This document shows positions 1 to 10,844 of a stretch of 14,355 nucleotides of DNA, piece by piece. Origin of the DNA: Smittium culicis (Eukaryota > Kickxellomycota > Harpellomycetes > Harpellales > Legeriomycetaceae); NCBI GenBank assembly GCA_001970855.1, contig LSSN01001645.1:1-14355 (forward strand), in the 5' to 3' direction. Each line of letters opens with the position of its first letter. Within the stretch, counting starts at the first letter, position 1. The notes beneath the pieces were generated by a model. That model was not told where the DNA came from, ran no database searches, and saw only the letters and a list, made by a program, of their open reading frames with translations. The position numbers were made by a program, and so were the translations under genes.

Positions 1-927
1 ACGATAAGCGGGGAGTTGACTACTGATATGACCCTGCAGGGCCAAAAAGTCAACTCCACCGACCGGTACACCTACTTGGGCTATATTATGAATAGCAAGT
101 GTAATGTATCTGGGACGATCAAAAACAACAAGAATAAGGTCAGGAAGGCTGTATACGCTGCCTACAGCTTCCTGAGACGATCTGATGTGCTCACAGAACT
201 AAAAATAAAGTTCATCAATTCAGTGCTGATGCCGATTGGGTGCTACGGTGGGGAGACATTTGGCATGAGTGAAGCCAGATTCAGGTCCATACAGTCAGAA
301 ATCAACAAGGCGATCCGAATGGTTGCCAACGTCGGAAAATCAGCGGCCATGGAGCGCATCAGTGACGAACTGAGCATAAGCTCAGTGTTCATGCGCACCA
401 GAACAGCCCGTGAGCGTGCATACCATAAGTGGCCAACATCAAAAACATGGATCGCCGACCTCATCAAGGCACCGGTGAAGGCCCGGATGGCCACCTGGGT
501 GACCGGGAGCGCCCGGTGGATCAAAAATTTTTGCTCTCAAGATTCAAACGGTCAGACTATAATCACAATAGTCGACCAGAAACGACGAAATAACCGATTT
601 GTCATCCACCGGTGGACGGTGGACCGAAAAATTGGCAAAAAATGCAGCTGGATTGACCTTCAAGCTATGTATCCGGACCTGAATCTGGGCCTTCAGGACA
701 TTGGAAAAATGCGTATGGGCACATTCTGGACTGCCCAGCGCCTGTCAAACATGAAAATCGTCGACCAAAAATTCAAAAAATTTTACCCCTACTGCAACTT
801 GTGTGTGCCTGAGACGGTCGACCAAATACTTCTGAGCTGCAGCCTGTGGCGAAATCACCGATCACCGATCATCGACGATCGACGATCGACCGGTTCATAC
901 CGATGCCGATCCGCTCTGATGAAATAA
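1..927 (+). CDS. LINE ORF2 C-terminal part (reverse transcriptase thumb to zinc knuckle), 5' partial
   Basis: The frame is open from the window edge (308 codons visible), so the true start and the catalytic RT core lie upstream. Visible features follow the order of non-LTR retrotransposon polymerases. A Tyr-Leu-Gly motif at codons 25-27 (the YLG after RT palm motifs) comes first. A Lys/Arg-rich helical thumb-like stretch with a Tyr-Gly-Gly-Glu-Thr-Phe segment follows. The C-terminal knuckle has Cys at codons 265, 268 and 280. In the family this knuckle is CX2CX6-8HX4C; here the His position (codon 275, CAA) is Gln. These proteins copy element RNA at a nicked chromosomal target. GC content is near 50 %, far above the flanking DNA, as for an inserted element. 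All Trp codons are TGG. The last roughly 15-20 codons before TAA 925-927 are probably out of frame because of a 7-bp repeat run, so the copy is likely dead. Family assignment is confident; clade is not determined. Confidence 0.85.
   Translation, partial: TISGELTTDMTLQGQKVNSTDRYTYLGYIMNSKCNVSGTIKNNKNKVRKAVYAAYSFLRRSDVLTELKIKFINSVLMPIGCYGGETFGMSEARFRSIQSEINKAIRMVANVGKSAAMERISDELSISSVFMRTRTARERAYHKWPTSKTWIADLIKAPVKARMATWVTGSARWIKNFCSQDSNGQTIITIVDQKRRNNRFVIHRWTVDRKIGKKCSWIDLQAMYPDLNLGLQDIGKMRMGTFWTAQRLSNMKIVDQKFKKFYPYCNLCVPETVDQILLSCSLWRNHRSPIIDDRRSTGSYRCRSALMK
854..891 (+). repeat. 7-bp minisatellite inside the LINE ORF
   Basis: Two copies of ATCACCG (854-867), three bases ATC, then ATCGACG, ATCGACG and ATCGACC (871-891). 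The unit length is not a multiple of three, so every unit gained or lost shifts the frame. It lies between the zinc knuckle and the putative C-terminal tail. Confidence 0.85.
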
Positions 928-995
928 ATATTCTTTCGGATTTCAATGAAGTCCAGTTGGTACTAGTACACAAACTCTTTGGGGGGGGGGGGTGA
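873..995 (+). pseudogene. Frameshifted C-terminal tail of the LINE ORF2 (third reading frame)
   Basis: In the frame whose codons start at positions divisible by three, an open stretch with ordinary protein composition (Asp/Glu, Val, Leu, Phe) runs from about 873 through the TAA that ends the main frame. It stops at TGA 993-995 after Lys-Leu-Phe and four GGG glycine codons. I infer that it is the natural C-terminus. Joining it to the upstream frame needs a net change of +1 (mod 3), for example one more 7-bp unit or two fewer in the repeat run at 854-891. An alternative is chance openness over about 40 codons, which is plausible in GC-rich DNA, so this stays moderate. Confidence 0.5.
981..992 (+). 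repeat. G12 homopolymer
   Basis: Twelve consecutive G at the end of the LINE tail frame, read there as four glycine codons just before TGA. It is striking in an AT-rich genome and prone to slippage or sequencing error. Confidence 0.9.
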
Positions 996-1090
996 GTCTA
1001 TAAAACCTTTAAACCAGCTTCGTTTTGATATTGCCGATCAAAGTATTGAGCTAATCCAGCTAGAATGCTTTATTGTATACGAATCCAAAT

Positions 1091-3049
1091 CTATAGTTTT
1101 TGATATATTTTTTTTAATTATCTAATCCTCTTATCTAAATACTGACATTTTTATTGTTGCCATTGTTTCTGATAAAATTTTTCATTAATTTTTTTCTCGA
1201 TTATTTAAAAAAAATTTTTAATTTTATCTTTAATTATTTAGATAAATATCATTATTTTATTATTAGATCTTAATGTTTTATATATTTTATTTTATATAAA
1301 TAGTATAATATTCATTATTTTAAGTGGGCTATAATTTTAGAAATAAATTGCCTTTTAATTTTTATATTCTATATCTTGAAATTTTTTCTTTATTTAAGCT
1401 TAGAAATTATTGCTAAGAATCGATATATATTCATTGGTGTTTTATTTTAAAAAATATATACTGATTACAAGTAATACTAAAAAACTGCATCCAATAATTG
1501 ATTATTGATTCTTTAATTATGTCACAGTATAGAAATGTGGGTCAGTGAAGTCATTGTAAATGATTACTCGTCGTAAATAACATCAAAAGATAATCGATAT
1601 GCTTTTTATCAATAAATTTGAGTTTTTTATTAGTTGAAAATAAAAATAATTAAGTTATTTTTTTTTACATTATACAGCTTGGGAAGTTTAAATTTAGCTT
1701 TGATACGAAAAAAACAAAAAAAAAAAAAGGGTGTTAAAGGGATTTTTCCACTTTACAATTGTAAAAAAATATCATTATTCCATATATTCCGATAAGTAAA
1801 ATACAAAAAAAATAAATATATTTTGAGTAAAATATTAATTTATAGCTAAAAGATTCTTTTAAATCTTAATGAAATTAATATAGACACGCACAATATTATG
1901 TGATACCTATAAAAAATTTATCGATTTATATCCAATATAAATTTCAATTTTATATACGTTTTGTTTTCCTATATATTTTCCGTTAATTTGGGTTATAATG
2001 TTTACAGTAAACTAACTTTTGTCCAAAATATTATAAAATTTTAATAGAAAATTTTAATTGATAAAAAAATATGCGTGGCTGATTTTTAAAAATTAATATT
2101 TTCTTAATTTAAAATGTGAATTATAACTTTATAATAATATCAATTTATTATAATTTACAATGTATAAATCAACGTACTTTAATCTAAATTTCAAGCTTTA
2201 TGTTAAAAATTAGATTGAATAAGAAATTTAATTTATACCATATTATAATCGCGTTAATTTAACAATTAATTCTTGAATATCAGTCATATGTGACTATTTT
2301 AACTCAAATTTCTAATAAATTCCACATATAGTATTAATAATATATAATCTTTCTTAAGAATAAAAAAATTAGTATATAGAATTATAATCAATATTAATAG
2401 TTTTATTTTCATTTTTTTTCATTAAATAATCTGTAATTCGATAAAAAAATTTGATCCATAATTCCTTCTCATTATCGAATTTAATTAAATATGCTATTAA
2501 AATTCAAAAACGCTAATAAAAAATTTCATGAAAAATATTTAATTATGAAACGTTATTTAAATAATTTTAGAATCTTATCATCCGCATTAACATATAACGG
2601 CCAAATATTTGATTTATATTCGATTATTAATCAGAAAAAAAAATTGTAAGATCATATGGAAAACTAGTTTTTTGATTAGATTTTTTTTTCTTTTAAAGCT
2701 TTCCTATTATGAGAATTAAATTTTAAATCATACTAGATAATAGTATCAAATAAATTATTGTCTATAACCAAAAAATACTGTCTATTCATAATAATAAATG
2801 CAATACTTAGATTATAATACATTTCTTCAAAATATTCTCAAATTCTAACTTTTTTTAAAAATCCTTTTATTCAATATCATCCAAGAAATATAATTATTCA
2901 TTTACTATCGATTATTTATAAAAAAAAAGTTTATATATTTGATTTGATTTGAAATAATATCAGTTAATTTTTTTGCCATTCAGATTATTTACTACCTATT
3001 ATATACCAGCAAAGTCATCTATTAAATGCGACTGGATTTTTTATAAAAC
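1091..3049. other. AT-rich intergenic DNA, no gene seen
   Basis: About 20-25 % GC with many A and T tracts, including an interrupted A tract at about 1708-1728, and short AT palindromes such as TTTACAATTGTAAA at 1752-1765. No ORF of convincing composition, tRNA box pair or terminal inverted repeat was seen on either strand. Confidence 0.7.
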
Positions 3050-3117
3050 CTATTAAATTTGCAAATTATGTTTAATAAACTCTCTGAGAAAAAAAAAAAA
3101 AAAACTATTAAATTTGC
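3050..3117 (+). mobile_element. Minimal retroposed transcript end with target-site duplication
   Basis: The 13-bp direct repeat CTATTAAATTTGC (3050-3062 and 3105-3117) flanks a 42-bp insert. The insert is 26 nt of unique sequence containing AATAAA at 3074-3079, nine further nt, then A16 (3089-3104). Poly(A) signal, spacer, poly(A) tail and flanking duplication in this order are the hallmark of target-primed reverse transcription of a polyadenylated RNA, here truncated almost to the tail. The source transcript is unknown. The alternative is a local duplication with slippage in the A tract. Confidence 0.55.
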
Positions 3118-6100
3118 GCTTATATAAGAGTTTTTTTTGTTTTTTTTTTGTGAATGTTCCATATTCTAATAATATAACTTGTGATATTAAAAAAATACCA
3201 AATAATTTACATACTGGAGACAAAATATTTTTCAGCTGAAATTTTAAATAAAAATCAATCCAACTTAATCTTTTTTTAGTAATATTACATTTTGTATATA
3301 AAATAATTTCAGATGACGAATAAATCTATCTAAAATTTTAAGAAAAAATTATAATTAACAAAATAATATTTTATTTTTATAAATGAAAACTAGAAGTAAA
3401 AAATTTTAATAATCAAAATGAAGATCTTTTTAATACTCTAATTATAATCAGTCGAGTCTCATAAAATTTTTTTTGATGGTATTTGCTTACATTTTTTAGA
3501 GTATCGTGATGATTATTTAATGCACGATATAGTCCAAAGTCATATATTGCTTTAGCCATCTAGACTATCTTGGTAATTTTAGAAAATAGTGATTAGTTTT
3601 TAAAGAAAAAAGTGTCAATTTGTATAATAATATCGTCCAAATTTATTAAAAGATTTTCTTTCAGTGTCTATAAATAAATTTAAAATTATATGGGTCACTC
3701 TGCGTGGAGAGTAATTTTTTTTTTTGCTTAGTATGGCCCAAATAAGGTTAAAAAAACTACTAATAGTATTTTCTTTATTGTAAAGATATTGAAAACGCTC
3801 AGCTTATTTATTTCTATCAAAAAAAATTTTTTTTTGTAGACTAGGACAAGAAATTTTGATCTTATGTAATATATAATTACAATATAAAGAGTTTCTTTTA
3901 ATCAGTGCTGTCATTCATATGTTAGAAACCATTACGTATTTATAACGAAAGTTCGAAATCCAATCATGATTTCTTTGTGATTATATGATAAACAACAGTG
4001 ACGATGTTAATAAGTATATAAGTTGGCTAATAGGATGGATAATATACTCTTTCATAGAAAATTACATTTAAAAAAATCAAATTTTTTATGAGTTTAAGAA
4101 TTAACATATTTTTACAAAATTTAGTTTCTTTTCCAGAACAATAGTAACCTATTACCAAGAATAAGGCTAAATTCTAACAAAGAATCAAAATAGAGCAATT
4201 AATTTGAGAAAATGCGACCAATTATACGATTTTCCTAAAAATTTGTAAATTCTATGAAGAAAATCAGCTCATCTGATAGTTAATTAGTTTATAGTACTAA
4301 TTTTAATTGTGTAATTATTTTTTTCCAAGAAAAATCAATAGCTAAAAATCATAGTAAGAATAATTATTTCATAAAAGTATCGCCTAATTACTAAAAAAAT
4401 ATCATCAGAGTGAAAGGTAGCTTATATAAAATTAAAAGAACATCAAAATTAAATAGTCTTTTGAGCAAAAAATTGATTCAAAACAATCGCTCTAATCACA
4501 ATTAAACTAATAAAAAATTATTTTTCTACATACCTGCTTATTAAAAGAAATTGTATAAATCCTTCTTTTTTTGGCCACAAAGTGTATTATATCCAAAAAA
4601 TCAATATAATTTCTTTTCTGTGAGTAGTTTGACTCATTTTTAATAATAAATAAAAATAAACAGAAAGCAATTTTTATCTAAAATATTGTAAAATTTTAGT
4701 TTGAAAGTATTCTATAGCCAGTCATTATAAATATATATAGGTTAAAAATCAAAGCTATCTATAATTCTTACCTCTCGCAGGGGAAAAAAAATCAAAACTA
4801 GAGATACTTATAAAGTAAAGATCAAATTCAAACCTGTGCACTCCACCCCATCCCATTGTTTCTCGCTCTCGGTTCATAATAATTAATATCTTATATTCAC
4901 TAACCGGGGAAACAGAATACGTTTACGGAAAAAGAAAAATCTATAATACTATTTGAGCCCCTTGTACAAATTTCAGAAAAAAAGCACTATTTAAATAAAT
5001 TAACCTTCATCGATTCAATCTATATTGAAAGATATACGAATAAAGAACACAAAAATTTAAATTCTAGTACCCAATCTGTGGCAAAACTAAAGATTAAGAT
5101 TAATGAATATTTTTTACCTTATGACACATTTATTGGTCATCCAATCAATGAAAGAATTATAGCTTCAAATGCTGCAATTTTATAAGTTATAAATTTTATT
5201 CATGAATATACAATCCATCCTCACTGAAAATAAAAGCGGAAATTTCTTCTGTAGCACAATAAAACATTCGATTATTATGTGATTTAATTATTTAAATTTT
5301 CTAAATTGATAAAAAGGCAATATTTTTATCGAGTTTGAATTCCTGCAAATAATAAAGCATTTTAGTCCTATATTTTCTATCAAAAAATCCTCTAATGTTA
5401 TTTTTTCACAGAAATAATAAAAAAATGATAATAAATAATTTTTTCATCTTATCGATAGTATCCGCTTCAGCCATCTTTATTGCTTGTTTATTTTATTTAT
5501 CTTTATTTTAGTGCTATAGAAAATAAAATGACGTAGCTTAAAATTATCATTCTCGGCTTTGTATTTTTAATTTTTTCAAAATCATTCGAAATGATGTTTT
5601 TATTTAATGATATAGAGGATTAAAAAAATCATTCTAAAATAGCTTCAAGTTTTATATTATTATTTAAAAAAAAAAGTCTCAAAGATATTAATATTCGCTG
5701 AAAATTTAGTATTTATTCGTATTTTATTAAAGTTTACTTTTTATTTTTCAATTTCTAAATAAATTAAAGTATCTGAAATTAATAAGTTGTTTTATTTATT
5801 TGAAATAACGATTTAAACTGTTACTTTTTATCAAGAACAGTGTTTTGAAAAAACCTCGAACAAATTAGACAGCCATAAATCTCTGGAACATAAAATTTTA
5901 AACAGTATACAAAGGCTTATTATTTAACTCGTTGCCTCTTTAAATTTTAATTAGCGAATTTTTCATATGATAGGGTAAAACAGTAATTTATTGTTAAAAA
6001 TGCGTATATGAGAATGGAAATAAAAGAAACATAGATAAGTAGGTATATTTTAGTTGAAATTATGGTTTAAAACGGCAGCGATATTAGCTGAGAATTGTGC

Positions 6101-6126
6101 CCGTTTTAAATTCTATATCAAAAATT

Positions 6127-6154
6127 GTATGTCGTAAATTGTATGTTGTAAATT
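6127..6154 (+). repeat. 14-bp tandem duplication
   Basis: GTATGTCGTAAATT is followed directly by GTATGTTGTAAATT (one difference). It is probably a replication-slippage product, with no functional sign. Confidence 0.75.
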
Positions 6155-8169
6155 CTAATAACAATCTTTATAAAAACGAATCTTAATGCCAAAATCCATC
6201 TATTTAGGTTCTAGAAATCAAGCACAAGATTTACTGATTATTCATATACTAACATTGAGCTTTTATTGGCAATTTTTTTTTTGAAATCACTTGATATATT
6301 TGAACTATCGTTAGTAAATTATAAAAAAAAGGATTAAATTATAAAATCGAAATGTATACTATATTAAGTACGAGTTGATTTACACTTTTTTAAAGCAATT
6401 CTTTTCTACATTACTTGGAGGGGAAAATCTGTAAATGTAATTAAAAACTAGTTCGAAAAGGTCCAAGCTATTTAGGTATATCAAATATTTTTCTATAATA
6501 ATTATAGATAAATTTTATTAATTGCACTTAATAAAATATAGTCGATATCCAAATAAATATAGAAATAATGGTAAATAGATTAAATTATGGATAATTGAGA
6601 TCTTAACCTTGATATATACAAATTTTATGTTTTATATTTTTAAAATTTAAATATTATACACGAGTAAAACGAATCAAGTCATAATAAGCCTAAAATGAAT
6701 ACCAAGAATCGATGATAAAGAAAGCCGATTTACATAGTCTAAAAAATTTGAATTTTTTTTTTATTTTATGAGCGCTATTATAGATATAAATATAAATATT
6801 TGAATAATAATAACCGAAATTTAAATATAAAAATCGGAAAAAAATATTCTTTAATGAATTAAAATATGATAATTGTGAAAAATGTACTAAAAAAATATTT
6901 AAATAAAGTCGCAAGGCCTTTGTGATGTGTTGTAAAAAATCGGGGTTTTTTCTGATGCGCTGAATCCTACAATCACACCGAGTGTAAAATACCAAACTTC
7001 TACCTATTATTTCGTCACAATCTAAAGTATATGCATATTTCTTTAATTATCTCGTGTTGATTACCAAATAATATATTTCTGGTTGCTACAGCCAGAAAAT
7101 GTGTTGCAATTTTTTTATAATCTTTTCCCCCATAGTGATATTGTCATATAACAATTTACAAGAGTAACTTGTACTAAAAGTGACAGCTTTATAATTCTCA
7201 AAATGATAGGCCAGTTAAAGGGATTGATTAAGTTTTAGTGGGGTTTTATACGGTAACGTAAGTTTTACCATGAAAATTGAGATTGTGATTGGATGAGAAC
7301 TAAGATGTTGGAATTAGTTTTTATTTTGTTTTATATTATTGGAATTAAGTACTTTATTAGTTGCTGTTTATTTATTAGTATTGTTGTTATAAAAGTTTTA
7401 AAGGAATATGAACCGAACAAGGGATGAATCCTCCTCAATAAATTTATAAAAAATAAAAGTTTAATTGTAGCAAAGATTTGAATTAATAAATTTTGGACAG
7501 TTGAGCTGTCAAATAACAATTGATACAGTTGTCAGAATTTGTCAGTATAGACGTCAAATCGCGACAAATGGATGTTTAATGCGTATGAAATTTTATCCTT
7601 TGAGCGAGTTATTTTTTATGACAAAAACCAGCAAAGGTGAAATAATTCAATGTAACAATCAAAAATTATGGTCAATAAGATTAATTTCTTGTATAATTAT
7701 CTAAATTTTTATAATCTACTCTTGAGTCAAGCAATCATTCATTTTTTCTTAGATTTTTTTATTATATTTATATAAAGTATTTCCTAATTATTTGCATGTG
7801 TAACGGTCTTAAATTAACGGAGAATTTTTTACTAGTTTTTCTACTCGCACATAAATAAAATTTTCTAAATGTTGAATACATGTATAACTTGTGTTTTTAT
7901 TAGTTTTATTGTATTTAGATTAAGTGATTTGAGGTAAAGCAAATATGTAATCGAAAAAATTCTTTTTGATGTAATTGCTGGTATAAATATTTGCATAAAA
8001 CCTATGTTTATCATGTTGTTATACGTACTTAAAGAACGTACATTTCTAAAAAAATTATAATCGCTTTGTGAATATTTTTTTAGAAAAATAATCTATTAAT
8101 ATAGAACATAGACTATGGAACAGTAGAATTGATTATTTGATTTACTAAAGAATAAATGTATATGATAAG

Positions 8170-8216
8170 GTAATTTAATTTAGCTAGTTGTAGAATTTAG
8201 CTACAGTTTAAATTAC
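8170..8216. repeat. Imperfect hairpin
   Basis: GTAATTTAA (8170-8178) is the reverse complement of TTAAATTAC (8208-8216), with inner AGCT/AGCT arms at 8182-8185 and 8199-8202. The arms are AT-rich, so chance is a real alternative. No transposon-like termini or duplication were seen. Confidence 0.45.
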
Positions 8217-8832
8217 ACAATTAATTATAATTAACTTTTTTTATTCTTGATTTGCATATTTTTATAAAATGGTAAAGCTGTTTTGCACTAGTTAATTTAT
8301 CTGTAAAATGAAAGTTTGGGAATAGGTCACATTTTACCAAAATTTTAAAAAAATGTATTCACCATAATTCTTGAGCTTTAATTTGAATTTTCATTTAATT
8401 ATACCATTTTTTAGAGATATGGGAGTTTCTTTTTGAAGGAATTGCCTTATTGAAATTAGCTTGATCAACATTTTTAGTTTTGTTCTTCAATAATATAGAA
8501 AAATCATCTAATTAATTAACTGATATAGCCAATAGCTTTACCTAATTCACAAAAGCAAGTAAAACTTTAAAGAAAAAAAGTTCCGCTTATTCCCAAGAAT
8601 ATCCCATATATCGTATAATAAATTTATGGCCAATGAGTAAAGTCATTAATTTTTTTAGCAAATAAGTGTTTAATATTTAATTGAAATATGCAAAAATCGA
8701 AACGCCTTTTCAATCACGCTAATAATATTTAAAATTAACGAATATGCGGGCCAATAAAATTAAACATAGTGCTCTCTTTGCTCAGAATCTACCACATAGA
8801 TATAATTTTTATATCTCGGATTTTAATAACAT

Positions 8833-8885
8833 AAAAAACAGCTGAATAAAATTCCGTGATTAAAAAAAAAAAAAAAAAAACAGCT
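8833..8885 (+). mobile_element. Minimal retroposed transcript end (AATAAA plus A19)
   Basis: AAAAAACAGCT at 8833-8843 recurs as the last six A of the tail plus CAGCT (8881-8885), flanking 37 bp. The insert is 18 nt with AATAAA at 8845-8850, followed by A19 (8862-8880). The order of parts is the same as at 3050-3117. Part of the duplication is poly(A), so only CAGCT is independent evidence. The octamer TTCCGTGA after the poly(A) signal also occurs after AATAAA at 11054-11070, suggesting a shared source family. Confidence 0.5.
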
Positions 8886-9260
8886 AAATTAAAAATATAT
8901 AAAATAGACCAATTATTTATAAAAATCCTCTAGCGGTCTGCCGTCTTTGTATCCTCAGGACATTGCTTCAAGTAGAATCTCACATTTAGAGAATGTGATT
9001 TAATACAGATTTAACTGCAAATAAGACAATGAGATTGATAACGCGTGAAAATACAGCAATAACGATTATTTTATCAAATTCTGAAAGCTGAATAATTATT
9101 ATAGAATTGGTTTTATAAAGTAATAATTACGCGTAATTTTAAGCAATTTAATGTGACACTAATATTTTTTGGATATTTATATTAATACATGTGCAGACTA
9201 TGGCCGGTATCGATTATTTGTTAAATGTAAATTTTGTTGGTATTCGTTGTACACTTTTAG
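8886..9260. other. AT-rich intergenic DNA with a small hairpin
   Basis: No gene seen. A somewhat GC-richer patch lies at 8928-8970, followed by a perfect 7-bp hairpin, TCACATT (8980-8986) and AATGTGA (8992-8998) with a 5-nt loop. No T-run follows closely enough to call a terminator. Confidence 0.6.
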
Positions 9261-9448
9261 TTAACCCTTTCAGGGGCAGCTGGTATTTTTTGAACCACCC
9301 AACCAAATGACAAAATGATAAATTAAAATATACTAATGAAATTCTATTGGATATAGATAAAATGCATCCAATAGAAATTGATTTTAAATTAGAATATCAA
9401 ATTATGACTTTTAATAAGCTTAAGCTTGATGGCCCCGGAAAGGGTTAA
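9261..9448. mobile_element. piggyBac-like MITE, 188 bp including both TTAA
   Basis: The left end reads TTAACCCTTTCAGGGGC (9261-9277). The reverse complement of the right end (9432-9448) reads TTAACCCTTTCCGGGGC. That gives a TTAA at each edge and 13-bp terminal inverted repeats differing at one base. TTAA target duplications with CCC-starting inverted repeats are the established signature of the piggyBac superfamily. The 180-bp interior has no transposase frame, so this is a non-autonomous miniature element. An 11-bp perfect internal hairpin lies near the centre: TTCTATTGGAT (9342-9352) and ATCCAATAGAA (9366-9376). The mobilising transposase is not in the window. The call rests on termini alone; no second copy is visible here. 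Confidence 0.75.
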
Positions 9449-10844
9449 ATAAAAATTATTGTTTCAAGACTCATTGAACGTAAGTAACCTGAGATTTCAA
9501 AACATCTGGAGAGTGACATTGTTAGAGATATTATTAAATAGTGTCATGATAGTTTGGATTTTTTTTCCACTTGGAGAATTCTTTATAAGCGGAGTACGAT
9601 AACATGTAGTTTGTTACGCATACAAGATGTCAAAATCAATAACTATTCAATAAAAAAAGTTTTGTCAATTCTATTAAAAAAAAGTAATTATTAGAGAAAT
9701 GGGGGAATAAAAAATAAAAATTAGTTGCTATATTAATCAACTATGTTACTCATTTTACAATAATCAAGCCAATAAGTATAAGAATTCAACATTGTACTCT
9801 TTTCGCCCAGAATCAGATAATTATAATTGCATTTCATTGGATTCATGAGAAGCAAAAGTAGACTGTGATAAGTTGTACTATATTATAGGAAGTACCTATT
9901 TTCTATTTAAAAAATGCTCTGAATCAAACCAACCAGATTTTTGCGGACGAAAATAAAAGCATTCACATCAACACTTTTCTGCGTTTGTCTGAATGAGGCA
10001 TTTTGCCATTGGAATAAGGTGATTGGTATTTAGTGTAATCGACATCATCGCTTTATAAAATGCTATTCTTATTATATTTGGAGAAGGTAAGTAATGCTTA
10101 GTTAAGAAAAGTTGGAAAATAAATTTGTTGGATAGGGAAATGTCAACTAGTAAATGTGTTTGACTCAAAATTAGCTTGAAATACACTTTCTCATACTAAA
10201 AAGCTACTGTATGTTGGTGGTTACTTTGTAGTGATGAGCTTTATATGTTCAATCTGCACACATTTCCGAGTCTTATTTTCATTTGGGAGGTTCTTTTGAA
10301 GATCGGAACGCTTTCTATTAAATTTTTCCTTTGCTTTAAGCTTTATTTGGAGTTTAAATTCAATAAGTATAAAATATCAAATGGATTAAACAGTTTAGCC
10401 AATAGAATTGCCTATTTTTTTAACAAATAAAATTCCAAAGAAAACGATGTTCCTATTGCCCTAAGAATCTCCCATTTCAAGCTTTGCTAGAAAGCGATTG
10501 TTTTTTGCAACTAAATCGAATAATAGTCTAACAATTTAGTTGGCTGGCAAAGTCCGCTTAACAGCAAACCATAATAGGGTGCTATAAGGAAAATATTGCT
10601 AATATCAGTAACTATTAGAAATTTATAAATCTAGCAAAAGGATTGCCTATTAAAAGCAATGTTCAACTACACTTTAGCTGATAAAATTACAAATTGGTAA
10701 GACATTGTTATTAGATGATTAGTGATATTTTAAAATTTCGTGTAATATAGTATATTCCCCAAACGCTTTGAAAAAAAAGGAACGCCTTATAAACTTATGT
10801 CTACTACATTTGCAAGAGCGTGAGATTAAAATGTATTAATCAAA
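9449..10844. other. Intergenic DNA, no supportable gene
   Basis: AT-rich, but between about 9930 and 10700 more mixed (roughly a third GC) than the desert to the left. Short open frames there (plus strand 10245-10430, minus strand 9968-10186) have no recognisable motif. ATTGCCTATT occurs near 10408 and again near 10643. It could be an eroded gene or element, but I cannot identify one. Confidence 0.55.

Larger units (their letters stand above)
1..1090 (+). mobile_element. Non-LTR (LINE) retrotransposon, 3' end
   Basis: This is the ORF2 remnant plus about 95 bp of probable 3' untranslated sequence. The right border is set only by composition: mixed sequence gives way to T/A-rich DNA near 1085-1090. 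I see no poly(A) tail or clear target-site duplication there, so the exact end is unknown. The 5' end is outside the window. Confidence 0.7.
3118..8832. other. AT-rich gene desert
   Basis: About 5.7 kb without a supportable gene. Open frames here are short, rich in Phe/Ile/Lys/Asn/Tyr, often start at TTG, and match expectation for AT-rich noncoding DNA. Local features are poly-T and poly-A tracts, a slightly C-rich patch at about 4832-4875, a 14-bp tandem duplication (6127-6154), a G-skewed patch at about 7195-7330, a cluster of GTCA motifs (7508-7556) and an imperfect hairpin (8170-8216). Confidence 0.65.

Noticed and set aside
243..524. Minus-strand 93-codon frame across the LINE
   Set aside because: It is antisense to a well supported reverse-transcriptase frame and has no recognisable motif.
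3720..3850. Poly-T tracts as minus-strand retroposed tails
   Set aside because: There is no TTTATT at a suitable distance and no flanking direct repeats.
6690..6995. Minus-strand 101-codon ORF
   Set aside because: Composition is dominated by Phe, Tyr, Ile, Lys and Asn, with a run of alternating Ile-Tyr from AT repeats. No motif or promoter evidence; it is typical of AT-rich noncoding DNA.
7501..7704. Plus-strand 67-codon ORF beginning at TTG
   Set aside because: Non-ATG start, no recognisable domain, and length within chance for this base composition.
9968..10186. Minus-strand 72-codon ORF and the nearby plus-strand 61-codon ORF (10245-10430)
   Set aside because: Hydrophobic low-information peptides without motif, signal or conserved context; chance ORFs are expected at this length.
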